Shown here piece by piece: positions 62,284-64,000 of a stretch of DNA of 64,000 bases. The position numbers were made by a program, and so were the translations under genes. Within the stretch, counting starts at the first letter, position 1. Each line of letters opens with the position of its first letter. The stretch lies in contig JAPOWR010000001.1 of assembly GCA_026707545.1 (NCBI GenBank), positions 1,455,778 through 1,519,777 of the forward strand, written 5' to 3'. The DNA is from Acidobacteriota bacterium (GTDB taxonomy: Bacteria; Acidobacteriota; Thermoanaerobaculia; Multivoradales; Multivoraceae). The notes beneath the pieces are model-generated. The model was not told the DNA's origin, did not search any database, and saw only the letters and a list, made by a program, of their open reading frames with translations.

Positions 62284-64000
62284 GGCTCGCCCTCCGCCGG
62301 CTGGTCCAGGAACCGCATCAGGCTCGCCAGGTCGCTGAGGGTCATCGCGTCGAGCAGGCCCTCCGGCATGATCGACAGGGCCGACGGCTCCCGGCTGCGA
62401 ATGCTTGAACGGTCCAGATCGAGCCGGTTGCCCCCTGCGTCGATCAGGGTCAACCCCGTCTCGCCGTCTTCGACGACCATGCCGCTGTGGAAACTGCCGT
62501 CATCGAGCTCGACATCGACCGCCTGGTACTGGTCCGAGATCACCCGGGAGGGGTACATGATCGACTCCAGGATCTCGCGGCGACGGAATCGCCTGACCAC
62601 CGTCGACAGATCCGGTCCACCCCCTCGGCCAATGTCGCCGAACACATGGCAGGCCGAGCACCGGGCGCGGTGGAAGACCCGCTCGCCCTGCTCCGGGCTG
62701 TACCGTTCGTAGGCCATCACGTCGTACTCCAGATACTCGGCGAGTTCCTCGAAGCTCATCTGAGCGAGGTCGCTCCGGCCCGGCCGGTCACCGTCGACAT
62801 CGGTGATCAGTTCGGCTGCGCGGCGCGCCCGCTCGGACCGCTGCCGGTCCAGCCGCTCCTCGGCGGCGGTCCGCTCTTCGGCCGGAAAGTGCGCCAGGAC
62901 GCCCTGCCAGATCGCATCGATGTACCCCGCCATGCTGGCGGCGCCCCGGAAGCCGCGGGCGTCGTCGAACCACGACACGACCCGGTCGCGCAGTTCCGGG
63001 GTCCAGCCCCGATCCATCGCACGGATGCAGTAGGCGGTGTGAATCTGCTCTTCTGGTGGTCGCTCCTCATCCAGACGCCCAGCCATCTTCGCCAGCGCGC
63101 CGTCCGGCTGCAGGAAGGCCAGCAGCCGCTCGAGCTGACGGTTCACGCGGTCATCCGCATGCGGGTAACGCGCGAGCAGCGCCGGTCCCAGGCCTGATCT
63201 GGCGTCGGCGCGCCCGGGCGCGTCCGGATCCTCATCGCGAATGAAGAAGAGCTCCAGCATGCGCAGGAAGTCGAGCTCTCCCTCCGCGTCCAGATCAGCC
63301 CGGACCGCCTGAGTCAGCTTGCCCGTAAGGAAGTTGTACTCCAGCTTGTGCTCCTGGCGGTAGATCGTCGCCAGCAACGCCTCGAAGAAACCGCGCGGAC
63401 GTTGCTGGGGAGAAGCCATGAACGCCTGGTCGAACCAGTAGCCGTGCGGGACCCGCAGGATCGCCTCGCGCGCGGCATAGCGAAGGAACCGGTCCTCGTG
63501 ATCCAGCAGGTCGTAGAGAGCCTCCGAGGTTGCGGCCTCGAGTCCCCTGACGCGCGGATGCAGCCCGGACCGGGCCAGCGACTCGGCCGCGCGGCGCGCC
63601 ACAAGTGGATCCGGGTCCGCGAGCGCGCCGCGAAGCGGTTCCTGCACCTGCGGCAAGGTGTAGGAACCCAGAAGCGACGCCGCCGCCGCACGCACCATGG
63701 GCTCATCACTCGAAAGCAGGGCAGACGTCTGGTCGAGGGTCGGCTTCGGACCGTGGACCTGGAGCAGTTCCAGCGCCCGCTGGCGGTCGAGCGCTTCGCT
63801 GGCCGGATCGCGGACGATCCGCCACAGCTCCGAGGTCCATGCATCGCCGACCTCGGCGCGGGCGCGCAGGATCGCCTCCCTGCCCCACCCGGACCGCGGC
63901 ATCGGCTGCCGCACGGCGCGCAGCGCGCCCGTCGCCTCCGGAGGCTGGCCCGGCTGGTCGTAGGTCACGCGGTACAACCCGCCCGACGTGCCGCGGCCAC
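62280..64000 (-). CDS. HEAT-repeat/cytochrome c heme-binding-domain protein, N-terminal part cut by window
   Basis: At least 573 residues, open to the right edge; the upstream frame reads G-R-G-T-S-G-G-L-Y-R-V-T-Y, typical of the end of a propeller dehydrogenase domain, so the full protein is larger. Residues after that are HEAT-like helices ('PMVRAAAASLLGSYTLPQVQEPLRGALADPDPLVARRAAESLARSGLHP'). The C-terminal domain has one c-type heme site C-S-A-C-H in 'HRARCSACHVFGDIGRGGGPDLS' and 'MYPSRVISDQYQAVDVELDDGSFHSGMV'. This architecture (membrane-bound dehydrogenase + HEAT + heme-binding) occurs in Planctomycetota and Acidobacteriota beside sulfatases. Exported by an unseen signal. Substrate unknown. 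Confidence 0.88.
   Translation of the reverse strand, partial: GRGTSGGLYRVTYDQPGQPPEATGALRAVRQPMPRSGWGREAILRARAEVGDAWTSELWRIVRDPASEALDRQRALELLQVHGPKPTLDQTSALLSSDEPMVRAAAASLLGSYTLPQVQEPLRGALADPDPLVARRAAESLARSGLHPRVRGLEAATSEALYDLLDHEDRFLRYAAREAILRVPHGYWFDQAFMASPQQRPRGFFEALLATIYRQEHKLEYNFLTGKLTQAVRADLDAEGELDFLRMLELFFIRDEDPDAPGRADARSGLGPALLARYPHADDRVNRQLERLLAFLQPDGALAKMAGRLDEERPPEEQIHTAYCIRAMDRGWTPELRDRVVSWFDDARGFRGAASMAGYIDAIWQGVLAHFPAEERTAAEERLDRQRSERARRAAELITDVDGDRPGRSDLAQMSFEELAEYLEYDVMAYERYSPEQGERVFHRARCSACHVFGDIGRGGGPDLSTVVRRFRRREILESIMYPSRVISDQYQAVDVELDDGSFHSGMVVEDGETGLTLIDAGGNRLDLDRSSIRSREPSALSIMPEGLLDAMTLSDLASLMRFLDQPAEGEP

Overview
The window looks like chromosomal DNA from a GC-rich, respiring, didermic bacterium. 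Gene packing is very tight: no gap exceeds about 250 bases, and genes are often coupled by 4-base start/stop overlaps with TTG and GTG starts. The content (many acyl-CoA dehydrogenases and class III CoA-transferases, TRAP transport, a PQQ dehydrogenase, sulfatases, a CBM9/DUF5916 outer-membrane protein, a putative F420-type LLM oxidoreductase, an HEAT/cytochrome c 'heme-binding domain' protein, and a cysteine-framed C-terminal domain with a V-K-V-L-D-G core) is most like uncultured marine or sponge-associated Acidobacteriota, perhaps Thermoanaerobaculia. That placement is inference from gene content only. I see no rRNA, tRNA, CRISPR array, transposase, integrase or prophage gene.

Layout. 1-7.0 kb: a cut alpha/beta hydrolase, an amidohydrolase, a four-CBS-domain gene broken by a 7-bp repeat, a lipoprotein serine hydrolase, an acyl-CoA dehydrogenase and an alpha/beta hydrolase. 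7.1-15.3 kb: a tungsten-type aldehyde:ferredoxin oxidoreductase (AOR) followed by a fusion of a MoaD/ThiS-like domain to an APH-type kinase, then a carboxymuconolactone-decarboxylase-like protein, an LLM oxidoreductase and two more hydrolases. 15.4-18.3 kb: a DUF5916 outer-membrane protein and a DsbA-fold isomerase. 18.3-23.0 kb: a TRAP operon with an NCS2 (xanthine/uracil-type) permease inserted between DctM and DctP. 22.9-32.1 kb: a long minus-strand run whose distal part is sulfur assimilation (metY, aminotransferase V, cysH, siroheme synthesis) and whose proximal part is acyl-CoA chemistry (ACAD, CaiB, enolase superfamily).

32.1-41.2 kb: CoA-transferase, ACAD, a Gly-rich secreted protein, TrkA, DUF1801, enoyl-CoA hydratase coupled to a PQQ dehydrogenase, and a nitroreductase. 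41.3-48.2 kb: a TPR protein, a three-gene succinate dehydrogenase operon and an M14 carboxypeptidase. 48.2-53.5 kb: MATE pump, DUF72, RpoD, and a ribbon-helix-helix (RHH)/SPFH pair with an AT-rich palindrome upstream. 53.5-64 kb: a NahK-like kinase, a spondin-domain protein, BolA, 1-Cys peroxiredoxin, two sulfatases flanking an AroH chorismate mutase, and a HEAT/cytochrome c protein cut by the window end.

The best candidate for something undescribed is the AOR plus MoaD-kinase-DUF6285 fusion at 7.7-11.5 kb. Runners-up are the TRAP/NCS2 operon with its extra cytosolic domain, the lineage-specific C-terminal domain present three times in two unrelated proteins, the perfect 11-bp inverted repeat over the cysH start, and the frameshifted CBS gene.
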